Source: Clostridiales bacterium (lineage in GTDB: Bacteria > Bacillota > Clostridia > Christensenellales > CAG-314). From it: DNA of 24,412 nucleotides. A program made the position numbers and the translations under genes. Below, in pieces: positions 1 to 7,414 of the stretch. The notes under the pieces are model-generated. The model made no database searches, was not told the DNA's origin, and saw only the letters and a list, made by a program, of their open reading frames with translations. The stretch's first letter is position 1. The number at the start of each line of letters is the position of its first letter. The stretch spans positions 1 through 24,412 of the forward strand of contig SFEB01000015.1 of assembly GCA_004558105.1 (NCBI GenBank), in the 5' to 3' direction.

Positions 1-838
1 CATAAAACAACGGATTTGAAAAACAATCATTGAACGATATATTGCACCATGCCGCTATATCCGTAATATATACTCTTGTTAACGACGTACACTCGAAGAA
101 CGCATACTTACCTATACTCGTCACGCTATCGGGTATCGTTACGCTCTTTAATGAAGTGCAATTATAGAACGCTTTATAATCTATACGGGTGACCGGCAAA
201 TCGTTATAAAAAGCGGCAATTTTAACTTTGGATTCCGTACCGGTATATCCTGTTACCACAGCATAGGTATCATACAATTCATACGCGACGCCTGCCGTAC
301 CAACTATCTGTTGCTTGCATATCGTACACTCCCCGTCGTCATCGAGCGTATGTTCAGTATAATCTTGCTCGACGTCGCAACCGCAGGTAACAACTTTCCA
401 ATGGTACTTACTATTATAACTCCATTCGGCAGAATATGAATGACCGAGCGCCTCGCCATACCTTGCGTTACAAATCTCGCAAGTCGCTTGTTCCGTACAA
501 GTTGCAACGCCGCCGCTACAGTTTTCAGTAATTTTATGCGTAGCGTCGTTAGCACAAGTTTTGGTATGTGTGCCGTCGCCGTTACTCACCCAGTCTCCAT
601 AGGTATGACCGAGCGCCTCGCCATACTCAAAGGTTGCAGTATCTTTTTCGCCGCAGAGAGAGCAGGACTTGTAATACACCGCTTTTTCCGTGCAAGTTGC
701 AGCGGATTTTAAATACTTTGCATCCGCTTTTTCCGTATATACATGGTTGCAAACGTTGTCGGAACACGCAACGATCGCAAACACACATACAAGCACCAAT
801 AGTACTAACGCTGTTTTCGTTACTCCCTTTTCTTTCAT
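1..838 (-). CDS. Surface lipoprotein with Cys-rich modules and BspA-like leucine-rich repeats (3' end outside window)
   Basis: About 279 codons are visible; the frame stays open to the window edge. The protein starts with a lipoprotein signal: Lys-rich N terminus, hydrophobic residues 10-24, then lipobox I-V-A-C with the lipidated Cys at residue 25. Residues about 30-175 hold repeated CxxC modules punctuated by G-E-A-L-G-H-[ST]-Y, found twice; the matching DNA is repeated near 443 and 608. Residues about 205 onward read as LRR_5/BspA-type repeats (AFYNCTSLKSVTIPDSVTSI, then AFFECTSL). Such proteins are exported, membrane-anchored and common in gut Clostridia; ligand or adhesion roles are inferred. 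ATG at 838 is preceded by AAAGGAGG at ideal spacing. It has its own promoter and stands apart from the DUF1015 gene upstream. Confidence 0.85.
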   Translation of the reverse strand, partial: MKEKGVTKTALVLLVLVCVFAIVACSDNVCNHVYTEKADAKYLKSAATCTEKAVYYKSCSLCGEKDTATFEYGEALGHTYGDWVSNGDGTHTKTCANDATHKITENCSGGVATCTEQATCEICNARYGEALGHSYSAEWSYNSKYHWKVVTCGCDVEQDYTEHTLDDDGECTICKQQIVGTAGVAYELYDTYAVVTGYTGTESKVKIAAFYNDLPVTRIDYKAFYNCTSLKSVTIPDSVTSIGKYAFFECTSLTRVYITDIAAWCNISFNDCFSNPLFY

Positions 839-871
839 CTCATCCTCCTTTCGATGAATTTTCATAATTAT

Positions 872-900
872 ATTTTACGCGACGCCTTCTCCTGAGTCAA
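872..900 (-). promoter_or_regulatory. Sigma-A-type promoter of the lipoprotein gene
   Basis: On the minus strand, TTGACT (895-900) and TAAAAT (872-877) are separated by 17 bp. The predicted start lies about 27 nt before the ATG at 838 and leaves room for the AAAGGAGG ribosome site. Confidence 0.7.
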
Positions 901-950
901 GCATTACAATAAAAATACATTACATTTTTACTTTTTTTTCATAAAAATAA

Positions 951-981
951 AAATGAGTCCGATACGTTATCGGACTCATTT
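951..981 (-). terminator. Rho-independent terminator after the DUF1015 gene
   Basis: A perfect 14-bp inverted repeat (951-964 with 968-981) has a 3-nt loop. On the minus strand it is followed by a T-rich tract (TTTTATTTTTATG). It lies 71 nt past the stop of the DUF1015 gene and upstream of the lipoprotein promoter, so it separates the two transcripts. No T tract follows on the plus strand. Confidence 0.85.
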
Positions 982-1052
982 GCATCTATCATAACTTTTG
1001 CCCATTCTCTTGCGTGAATTCCACTGCCGAGCGAAGTATTTTTGTATTACAG

Positions 1053-2291
1053 TTATCTGATTTTTTTGCTTTCGACGTAATAGCGTTTTTCAGCCGCTTC
1101 ACCCATAGAAAAGGTTTTGCGGGGGAACGCTCCGACCTTAAGAACGTAATCGAACAAGTCGTTTTTGTCAAGCGGCGGCAAAGTTATGCCGACTGCGTCT
1201 TTTGCCTTGTCTACAACGCCTTTGAGGTCTTCCAACCCATGGACGTAATCGACCGACGCGTTGGGGTGTGTTTTAATATATGCGTCGATGTATTCCTGAA
1301 CTCTGCCTACCGCGACCGCCGCGTTTTTAGGCAGTTTTATCTTCTCTTCGCCCTTGTCTGCGGTATAGATCAGGCAGTCTGCCTCGCCGTTGCAAATCGC
1401 TTTGAATCCGTCGAAAAAGTCTTTTTCAACGTTAAACACTGCGCGGTGAATAGGTTCGAATACCAGACCTTGGTCGTGAAGGTTTTCCACTTCTACCAAC
1501 GCGAAACGAGCGGGATGGGTGTCCCATTGGTCTTGCGGAACAGTCTTTTTGATTTCTTCCCAGCACGCCTTTGCCGTCGCCAGAGAGTGGTTGCCGTCGC
1601 CGACCGCAAACTGCATGACTTCGTCAGAGTCACCGTAGAGGCGTTTGAGATAATCCTTATCCATAAGTTTATTGAGTTTTTCGATAACTGCGTCGGTATC
1701 GGTAATCTTATAACCCGTGATATGACCGCCATCCATATTGAGGTCAAAGTCATAGAGTTTTTCGAGACTTTCGCGGTTTTCGTACAGATTTTCAATGATT
1801 TTTTGCTCTCTGTCGTCAATCAGGAGCATAATGTGAGGCAATTCGACGGGAGCGTTGATACGAATCTTTTTGCGAGGAGGAATACGTTCGATAACCGTAC
1901 CTTCGGTGGCGCGGATAAGAGCGTGGTCTTCTCTGACAAAACTGTAAGCTTCAAGGTCAACCGCAAGAACCAGACCGAGACGTCTCGGAGTCAAAGCCGT
2001 GCGACGATCGACAAGAACCATACACTTGCCTATGTCCTTCCATATGCCTTGTTCCAAGTATTTTTTCATGTTGGCGTTGATATTGTCGATTATCGGTTGA
2101 TTATCCTTGGACAAATAAGCTTCCGGAAAGATAACGTTGAGCGTACTGGGGGCGTCGCCGACAAATTCTGCGAGCTTTTGCCAATACTCGGGTTGGCTGG
2201 TGAACTGGTCACATGCAACAACCGCCCATTTGGTCATATCAACTTTTTCATTGGGCATTAAAACGTTTGGTGCTTTAATAATACTTTTCAT
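1053..2291 (-). CDS. DUF1015 family protein
   Basis: A 412-residue protein matching the DUF1015 (COG4198) family at full length. It has the characteristic VGDGNHSLATAK segment (residues 230-241), the N-terminal P-N-V-L-M-P region and the RRLGLVLAVDLE stretch. The family is cytoplasmic and poorly characterised. In many anaerobes it sits beside serA/serC, and a role in serine phosphate metabolism has been suggested; here the neighbour is dacA instead, so I do not assign a reaction. The ATG at 2291 has AAGGAGAT seven bases upstream. A 12-bp palindrome lies in its leader. It follows the 46-residue membrane protein after 60 nt and may be cotranscribed with dacA. A strong terminator ends the unit. 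Confidence 0.85.
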   Translation of the reverse strand: MKSIIKAPNVLMPNEKVDMTKWAVVACDQFTSQPEYWQKLAEFVGDAPSTLNVIFPEAYLSKDNQPIIDNINANMKKYLEQGIWKDIGKCMVLVDRRTALTPRRLGLVLAVDLEAYSFVREDHALIRATEGTVIERIPPRKKIRINAPVELPHIMLLIDDREQKIIENLYENRESLEKLYDFDLNMDGGHITGYKITDTDAVIEKLNKLMDKDYLKRLYGDSDEVMQFAVGDGNHSLATAKACWEEIKKTVPQDQWDTHPARFALVEVENLHDQGLVFEPIHRAVFNVEKDFFDGFKAICNGEADCLIYTADKGEEKIKLPKNAAVAVGRVQEYIDAYIKTHPNASVDYVHGLEDLKGVVDKAKDAVGITLPPLDKNDLFDYVLKVGAFPRKTFSMGEAAEKRYYVESKKIR

Positions 2292-2310
2292 TTGATCTCC
2301 TTGTGTTTAG

Positions 2311-2322
2311 CGTCTTAAGACG
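2311..2322. repeat. 12-bp palindrome in the leader of the DUF1015 gene
   Basis: CGTCTTAAGACG is a perfect palindrome 20-31 nt before the DUF1015 start codon, just ahead of the ribosome site. It could be an operator or a short RNA hairpin; the sequence does not say which. An AT-rich stretch upstream (about 2325-2345, minus strand) contains only weak promoter-like hexamers. Confidence 0.4.
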
Positions 2323-2351
2323 AGTGATTTTTATTTAATCGGCTACTTTCG

Positions 2352-2492
2352 TTAAAAAAGATACCCGATGCAAAGCCAAAGCATAATACCGCAAACAACG
2401 GCTAACAGTTTGACAAAGAAATGTTCTACAAAAATGCGTTTAAGCATCCATTTAAAGTTTTTTCCATTGCTTGTCTGTTTATTTTTTTCCAT
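2352..2492 (-). CDS. 46-residue single-helix membrane protein in the CdaR (YbbR) position
   Basis: A short gene directly behind dacA: dacA stops at 2495 and this ATG is at 2492, with GGGGTGAT upstream as ribosome site. The product has a basic N terminus (MEKNKQTSNG, then KNFKWMLKR) and one hydrophobic helix at about residues 25-46 ending in C-I-G-Y-L-F. The helix FFVKLLAVVCGIMLWLCI resembles the N-terminal membrane anchor of CdaR/YbbR, which normally follows dacA and regulates it. Here a TAA stop follows the anchor at once. Only 60 nt separate the stop from DUF1015, so no YbbR domain can follow. It could be a CdaR remnant or a small DacA partner. The gene is inferred from position, ribosome site and composition. 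Confidence 0.65.
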   Translation of the reverse strand: MEKNKQTSNGKNFKWMLKRIFVEHFFVKLLAVVCGIMLWLCIGYLF

Positions 2493-2494
2493 AA

Positions 2495-3346
2495 TCAATC
2501 ACCCCAAAAAACTTTCTTTTCGCTGTCCTGCGTCAGACCGTAACCGATTTTCAACGCCTGCGTCAATGCGGCAGAGTCGATGTAGCGTTTGTAGTGTTTG
2601 TCGTACATAGCGGTGATAATACCCGATTCCTCCGAAACGACTATTGCGGTCAACGACGGGTGTGCTTCGGTCAGACCGTACGCCGCGCGATGGCGCGTAC
2701 CGAATTCTCTCGGCAAAGTCGTATCCTGACTGAGCGGCAAATAGCACCCTGCCGCCAAAATTCTGTCGCCCTTAATAATAACGGCGCCGTCGTGTAACGG
2801 AGATTTCGGATAAAAAATAGTTTCCAGCAACTCGCTGGTGATTTTTGCGTTTATCTGCGTGCCGCTTTCCAAAATATAGTCATAAATATCGTCTTTAACG
2901 ACGACTATAAGCGCGCCCGTATCCGTTTTGGACATATTCTGACAAGCCTTAACGATTTGCGAAATATCGGCGTCTATTTCTTCCTGACTCAAAACGTCGT
3001 GTTTGCTCTCGCCGACGAAAAACGCGCCATGTCCTTTTGCGCCGGCTTTAAACAGATCGCGTCTGAGTTCTATCCTGAAAAACACCAGATGTGCTACGAC
3101 CTGAAGACCGAAAACGAATATAATGAGGATTTTCCAGAACGTTTTGTCGCTTTCGGTCGCGAGAAAAGTCATACCGAACGCCACTACCGTGGTAAGAATA
3201 CAAACCGTTGCAAAAAATTTGTTGTTGTGATTCGCGGAATAGCAATAAATAAACATCAACACGCCTACCAATACCAGAATCTTTATGGTATCGACAAGAA
3301 AGTCGAAGTGTTTAAAAGCATTTACTATATAAACTACGAAAGACAT
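2495..3346 (-). CDS. dacA: Diadenylate cyclase CdaA (c-di-AMP synthase)
   Basis: This membrane enzyme condenses two ATP into cyclic di-AMP, the second messenger for potassium, osmolyte and wall homeostasis. The 283-residue product has three membrane helices (about 17-36, 44-62 and 70-90) and a cytoplasmic DAC (DisA_N) domain. Catalytic motifs are intact: D186-G187-A188 and G216-T-R-H-R220. Length fits the family (about 270-285). An upstream in-frame start at 3394 exists, but I chose ATG 3346 because GGGGTAA precedes it at good spacing, a promoter overlaps the longer version, and CdaA proteins start at this point. Downstream is the 46-residue CdaR-like membrane protein, then DUF1015. The usual glmM neighbour is absent from the window. 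Confidence 0.93.
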   Translation of the reverse strand: MSFVVYIVNAFKHFDFLVDTIKILVLVGVLMFIYCYSANHNNKFFATVCILTTVVAFGMTFLATESDKTFWKILIIFVFGLQVVAHLVFFRIELRRDLFKAGAKGHGAFFVGESKHDVLSQEEIDADISQIVKACQNMSKTDTGALIVVVKDDIYDYILESGTQINAKITSELLETIFYPKSPLHDGAVIIKGDRILAAGCYLPLSQDTTLPREFGTRHRAAYGLTEAHPSLTAIVVSEESGIITAMYDKHYKRYIDSAALTQALKIGYGLTQDSEKKVFWGD

Positions 3347-3362
3347 AAAATTTACCCCATTA

Positions 3363-3394
3363 ATTATAATATAACAAAACGCGTTCTTTTGCAA
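3363..3394 (-). promoter_or_regulatory. Probable promoter of dacA
   Basis: On the minus strand, TTGCAA (3389-3394) is followed after 17 bp by TATTAT (3366-3371), with an overlapping TATAAT at 3363-3368. The predicted start is shortly before the GGGGTAA ribosome site. The exact -10 choice is uncertain. Confidence 0.5.
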
Positions 3395-3434
3395 GTTTTT
3401 TTCGGGTAATTATTTCTTTTTATTTGGTTACGAT

Positions 3435-3465
3435 AAAAAAGACGCCCATGTCGGACGTCTTTTTT
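3435..3465 (-). terminator. Terminator of the hydrogenase operon (works in both directions)
   Basis: AAAAAAGACG (3435-3444) pairs with CGTCTTTTTT (3456-3465) around an 11-nt centre. T runs follow the stem on both strands. On the minus strand it lies 18 nt past the hydA stop and ahead of the dacA promoter. Confidence 0.8.
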
Positions 3466-3483
3466 ATTGCGTTTAAACCTATA

Positions 3484-5229
3484 TTATTTTTTTCTATTGA
3501 TATAGTGAGTATGCAAAAGATCATGAGCCTTGTGGCTGTTGGGTTCGCCGAGATATTCAGCATAAAGTTTTTTAACCTCGCTGTTCTCGTGGCTCTTACG
3601 GAGCGTCGCTTTCTTGTCGGCGGCGTAAATAGCCTTGGCACGAACGGCCTTAACGTCAATATTGTTGAGTACTTCTGCGGGTTGGATAGGTTGACCGCCG
3701 CCCGTTACGCAACCGCCGGGGCAGCACATGATTTCGATAAACACTACGTCGTTGAGTTTGCCGGCTTTGAGTTGTTCCATAACGGTATGAGCGTTTTCGA
3801 TACCGTGAGCGATAAGAACCTTAGCAGGTTTTCCACCGAGTTCTACCTTTGCTTGCTTGATGCCCTTCGTACCGCGAACAGCCGTAAAGTCAAGTTTTTC
3901 GAGAGGCTTGCCGTCTACGGCTTCTTTAACCGTACGCAAAGCCGCTTCCATAACGCCGCCCGTTACGCCGAACATAAATCCGGCAGTCGAGCTTTCACCC
4001 ATGAGGTTGTCGAATTTGTCCTCGCCGAGGCAGGGCAAATCGATACCTGCACGCTTGATGAGACGAGCGAGTTCTCTGGTGGTCAGAACGATATCCACGT
4101 CTTTGCCTTCTTTATAAGCGTTGATGTGTTCTCTTCTGATTTCCGTTTTCTTCGCTACGCAAGGCATAACGGATACGCAAACGATGTCTTTGGGATCGAT
4201 TCCGTTCTTTTCTGCATAGTAAGATTTAACCAAAGCGCCGTAGATTCCTTGCGGACTCTTGGTCGTGGACAGATGATCCAGCAATTCGGGATAATATTGT
4301 TCGATATAATTGATCCAACCGGGAGAGCAACTCGTAATCATCGGAAGTTTGCCGCCGTTTTTAACGCGACCGAGCAACTCCGTGCCTTCTTCCATAATGG
4401 TGACGTCGGCTGTAAAGTTGACGTCGAAAACCTTATCGAAGCCCAACATCTTGAGGGCGGAAACCATTTTTCCTTCTACGTTGGTGCCGATGGGATAACC
4501 GAATTCTTCACCGATAGCAACTCTGACGGCAGGAGCCGTAGCAATTACGACGTGCTTGGTCTTGTCGTTAAGAGCAGCTAAAACGTCGTCGATATTGTCG
4601 CGTTCTCTCAAAGCGCCGGTCGGGCAAACGGTAATACATTGACCGCAAGCGACGCAAGGAACGTCGTTGAGGGACAATTCGTAAGCACTGCCGATAGCGG
4701 TGTTAAAGCCACGCTCGTTTGCGCCGATAACGCTGACGTGTTGGAGGCTTCTGCATGCGGCAACGCAGCGGCGGCACAAAACGCACTTGCTGTTGTCTCT
4801 TACGAGATAAGGCGTTACGTCTTCTTCAAAAGATTGCTTTAAGCCGTCGTAGTGGTGTTCGTTGCAACCGAGTTCCTGAGACAACTGTTGAAGTTCGCAT
4901 TTACCGCTCTTTACGCAGCTGTTGCAACTGTTGTTGTGGTTGGAAAGCAACAATTCTACGGTCGTACGGCGACTGTCAAGAACTCTCTTGGAGTTGGTAT
5001 AAATTTCCGTACCTTCTTTTTCGATGGGATAAACGCATGCCGCAACCAGACTACGGGCGCCGACTACTTCGCAAACGCATACGCGGCAAGCGCCGATTGC
5101 GTTGATGTCTTTGAGGTAGCAGAGGGTAGGAACTTTGATACCTACGCGTCTGCAAGCTTCCAATATAGTAATACCTTTTTCAACCTGATATTCTTTACCG
5201 TTGATTTTTACTTTAATTAAATCTGCCAT
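3484..5229 (-). CDS. hydA: [FeFe]-hydrogenase catalytic subunit HydA (M3 type)
   Basis: Catalytic subunit of a cytoplasmic trimeric hydrogenase that interconverts protons and H2. The 581 residues show, in order: a plant-type [2Fe-2S] domain (C37, C48, C51, C65), a His-ligated [4Fe-4S] site (H98, C102, C105, C111), two [4Fe-4S] sites (C149/152/155/159 and C192/195/198/202), and the H-cluster domain. Motif L1 is T299-S-C-S-P-G-W, L2 is M355-P-C-V-A-K-K, L3 is E499-I-M-C-C-P-G-G-C507. L1 has Ser302 where classical enzymes have a second Cys. The extra C-terminal [2Fe-2S] domain of some bifurcating HydA proteins is absent. With hydB 13 nt upstream and hydC first in the operon, an NAD/ferredoxin electron-bifurcating role (group A3) is the likely reading. 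ATG 5229 has AAGGGGAT upstream. Confidence 0.95.
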   Translation of the reverse strand: MADLIKVKINGKEYQVEKGITILEACRRVGIKVPTLCYLKDINAIGACRVCVCEVVGARSLVAACVYPIEKEGTEIYTNSKRVLDSRRTTVELLLSNHNNSCNSCVKSGKCELQQLSQELGCNEHHYDGLKQSFEEDVTPYLVRDNSKCVLCRRCVAACRSLQHVSVIGANERGFNTAIGSAYELSLNDVPCVACGQCITVCPTGALRERDNIDDVLAALNDKTKHVVIATAPAVRVAIGEEFGYPIGTNVEGKMVSALKMLGFDKVFDVNFTADVTIMEEGTELLGRVKNGGKLPMITSCSPGWINYIEQYYPELLDHLSTTKSPQGIYGALVKSYYAEKNGIDPKDIVCVSVMPCVAKKTEIRREHINAYKEGKDVDIVLTTRELARLIKRAGIDLPCLGEDKFDNLMGESSTAGFMFGVTGGVMEAALRTVKEAVDGKPLEKLDFTAVRGTKGIKQAKVELGGKPAKVLIAHGIENAHTVMEQLKAGKLNDVVFIEIMCCPGGCVTGGGQPIQPAEVLNNIDVKAVRAKAIYAADKKATLRKSHENSEVKKLYAEYLGEPNSHKAHDLLHTHYINRKK

Positions 5230-5242
5230 TGTTTAAATCCCC

Positions 5243-7033
5243 TTATTTCTTAGAAATTGCATCGAAACGGCAGTTTGCCATGCACAAACCGCACTTGACG
5301 CACTTGGCGGTGTCGATCTTGTGAGCTTCTCTTACGTTGCCGCTGATAGCGTTAACCGGGCAGTTACGAGCGCACAAAGTGCAACCTTTGCACTTGCTGG
5401 CGTCGATTTCAAAGTGTAACAAAGCCTTGCAGACTCCTGCCGGGCAACGGTGTTCTTTAATGTGAGCTTCATACTCGTCTCTGAAGTAACGGAGGGTAGA
5501 AAGAACGGGGTTAGGCGCCGTCTGACCGAGTCCGCAGAGGGAGTTGTCTTTTATGTAGTAGCAAAGTTTTTCCATGTCGTCGAGGTCTTGCATGGTTGCT
5601 TTACCGCTTGTGATTTTGTCGAGGTATTCCAGCAAGCGCTTATTACCGATACGGCAAGGCGTGCATTTACCGCAACTTTCGTCAACCGTGAATTCCAGGA
5701 AGAACTTGGCGATATCGACCATGCAGTTGTCTTCGTCCATAACGATGAGACCGCCGCTGCCCATCATGCTTCCGATAGCGATAAGGTTGTCGTAGTCGAT
5801 AGGAACGTCGAGATGCTCTACGGGAATGCAACCGCCGCTGGGTCCGCCCGTCTGAGCAGCCTTAAACTTTTTACCGTTAGGAATACCGCCGCCGATTTCG
5901 TAAATAACTTCTCTGAGCGTCGTGCCCATAGGAATTTCAACGAGACCGGTGTTGTTGATTTTGCCGCCCAAAGCGAATACTTTCGTTCCCTTGGACTTTT
6001 CGGTACCCATAGAAGCAAACCAATCCGCACCGTTAAGAATAATCTTGGTGATATTGGCGTAAGTTTCTACGTTATTAAGAATAGTGGGTTTTTCAAACAA
6101 TCCCTTTACTGCAGGGAACGGAGGACGGGGGTGAGGTTCACCGCGCTTACCTTCGATACTGGTCATAAGAGCCGTTTCTTCGCCGCAAACGAACGCGCCT
6201 GCGCCGAGACGGATTTCCAGATTGAAGTTAAAGCCCGTACCGAAAATGTTTTTGCCGAGCAAACCGTATTTCTTAGCCTGGTCGATAGCAATCTGCAATC
6301 TCTTGACCGCGATAGGATATTCTGCTCTGATGTAAACGTAACCTTGGCTGCTGCCGATAGCGTAAGCGGCTATTGCCATGGCTTCGATAACGCTGTGAGG
6401 ATCGCCTTCGAGAACGGAACGGTCCATAAATGCGCCGGGGTCGCCCTCGTCTGCGTTACAGCATACGTATTTAACGGGGTTCTGACTTGCGCGGGCAAAT
6501 TTCCACTTCATACCGGTGGGGAATCCTGCGCCGCCGCGGCCGCGCAAACCGCTCTTTAAAACGACGTCGATAACTTCTTCCGGAGTCATTTCCGTCAAAA
6601 CCTTTGCCAAAGCCTGATAACCGTCTCTGCCTATGTACTCGTCGATGTTTTCGGGGTCGATAACGCCGCAGTTTTTAAGGGCGATTCTGACTTGCTTTTT
6701 CATAAAGTCCGTCTCGCTGAGAGACATAACTCTTTGTTCGGTCTTTTCGTCTTCGACGTGAAGAAGTCTGTTGACGATTCTTCCCTTAAGGATATGCTCG
6801 GTTACGATTTCTTTAACGTCGCTGAGTTGAACGTGGTTGTAGCATGCACCCTCAGGATAAACGACCATAATAGGTCCGTTTGCGCAAAGACCGAAGCAAC
6901 CGGTCATAATGACCTGAACTTCCTGATCCAAACCTTGCGCCGCTAATTCTTTTTTAAGTGCGGCAACGATTTCTGCCGACTTGTTGGACGTACAACCTGT
7001 ACCTCCGCAAACCAAAATATGTGATCTTATCAT
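5243..7033 (-). CDS. hydB: Bifurcating hydrogenase subunit HydB (NuoF-like, NADH/FMN)
   Basis: The NAD(H)- and FMN-binding electron-distributing subunit of HydABC. The 596 residues contain an N-terminal thioredoxin-like [2Fe-2S] domain (C9, C14, C46, C50), the NuoF core with the NADH/FMN glycine loop R164-G-R-G-G-A-G-F-P-T-G, an SLBB region, and the NuoF [4Fe-4S] site (C454, C457, C460, C500). A possible metal site H528/C530/C535 follows. The C terminus has two ferredoxin-type [4Fe-4S] motifs (C548/551/554/558 and C578/581/584/588). This architecture separates HydB from complex I NuoF. ATG 7033 is preceded by AAGGGAGAA. It lies between the small thioredoxin-like ferredoxin and hydA in the same operon. 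Confidence 0.95.
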   Translation of the reverse strand: MIRSHILVCGGTGCTSNKSAEIVAALKKELAAQGLDQEVQVIMTGCFGLCANGPIMVVYPEGACYNHVQLSDVKEIVTEHILKGRIVNRLLHVEDEKTEQRVMSLSETDFMKKQVRIALKNCGVIDPENIDEYIGRDGYQALAKVLTEMTPEEVIDVVLKSGLRGRGGAGFPTGMKWKFARASQNPVKYVCCNADEGDPGAFMDRSVLEGDPHSVIEAMAIAAYAIGSSQGYVYIRAEYPIAVKRLQIAIDQAKKYGLLGKNIFGTGFNFNLEIRLGAGAFVCGEETALMTSIEGKRGEPHPRPPFPAVKGLFEKPTILNNVETYANITKIILNGADWFASMGTEKSKGTKVFALGGKINNTGLVEIPMGTTLREVIYEIGGGIPNGKKFKAAQTGGPSGGCIPVEHLDVPIDYDNLIAIGSMMGSGGLIVMDEDNCMVDIAKFFLEFTVDESCGKCTPCRIGNKRLLEYLDKITSGKATMQDLDDMEKLCYYIKDNSLCGLGQTAPNPVLSTLRYFRDEYEAHIKEHRCPAGVCKALLHFEIDASKCKGCTLCARNCPVNAISGNVREAHKIDTAKCVKCGLCMANCRFDAISKK

Positions 7034-7051
7034 TATCGATTCTCCCTTTTG

Positions 7052-7414
7052 TTATTTAACTATATACTCCGTAACGGGTTTATTGTTGACGATATGGTCT
7101 ACCACTACCTTGACGGCTTTTTCAGGCGTCATATAGCAATAAGTAACCTTTTCCTGACCGGGAACAAACACTTCGACGATAGGTTCGAGTTTGCACATAC
7201 CGATGCAACCCGTCTGACTGACGACGACGTTTTGAAGGTTACGCTTGGCAACTTCTTCGACAAAAGCGTTCATGACGGGTCTTGCGCCTGCCGCGATACC
7301 GCATGTCGCCATACCCACTACTATACGAATGGATTGAGCGTCTGCTACTTTGCGGTCTTTGCTCTGATTTTGCATTCTTTCTCTGATTGCATTGAGTTCT
7401 TGTAAAGACTTCAT
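7052..7414 (-). CDS. Thioredoxin-like [2Fe-2S] ferredoxin domain protein
   Basis: A 120-residue protein of the NuoE C-terminal/thioredoxin-like ferredoxin class, recognised by V-G-M-A-T-C38-G-I-A-A-G-A-R and T-G-C70-I-G-M-C74. A helical leader (residues 1-28) precedes it. NuoE-type domains use four Cys, but the second Cys of the first pair is missing here. Only C38, C70 and C74 sit at family positions; C93 might supply a fourth ligand. Related proteins with the same single-Cys motif occur in clostridial hydrogenase operons. It probably passes electrons to HydB or links HydB to the sensor genes upstream. Its ATG overlaps the stop of the preceding HATPase gene (ATGA) and uses GGAGGAAAA as ribosome site. 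Confidence 0.85.
   Translation of the reverse strand: MKSLQELNAIRERMQNQSKDRKVADAQSIRIVVGMATCGIAAGARPVMNAFVEEVAKRNLQNVVVSQTGCIGMCKLEPIVEVFVPGQEKVTYCYMTPEKAVKVVVDHIVNNKPVTEYIVK

Noticed and set aside
1014..2261. Plus-strand open frame of 415 codons opposite the DUF1015 gene
   Set aside because: It mirrors a well-recognised family protein, has no ribosome site and has a Phe/Val-rich composition typical of the reverse complement of a coding frame.
2292..2351. Frameshifted continuation of CdaR after the 46-residue gene
   Set aside because: Only 60 nt remain before DUF1015, and they hold a palindrome and ribosome site; no YbbR-like sequence fits in any frame.
3347..3394. Longer start of dacA
   Set aside because: The extra 16 codons overlap the promoter and the ribosome site of the ATG at 3346.
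3424..4581. Plus-strand open frame of 385 codons opposite hydA
   Set aside because: It is a shadow of the hydrogenase gene, begins inside the terminator region and has no recognisable domain.
5450..6559. Plus-strand open frame of 369 codons opposite hydB
   Set aside because: Shadow frame; the minus-strand product has every expected cluster motif.
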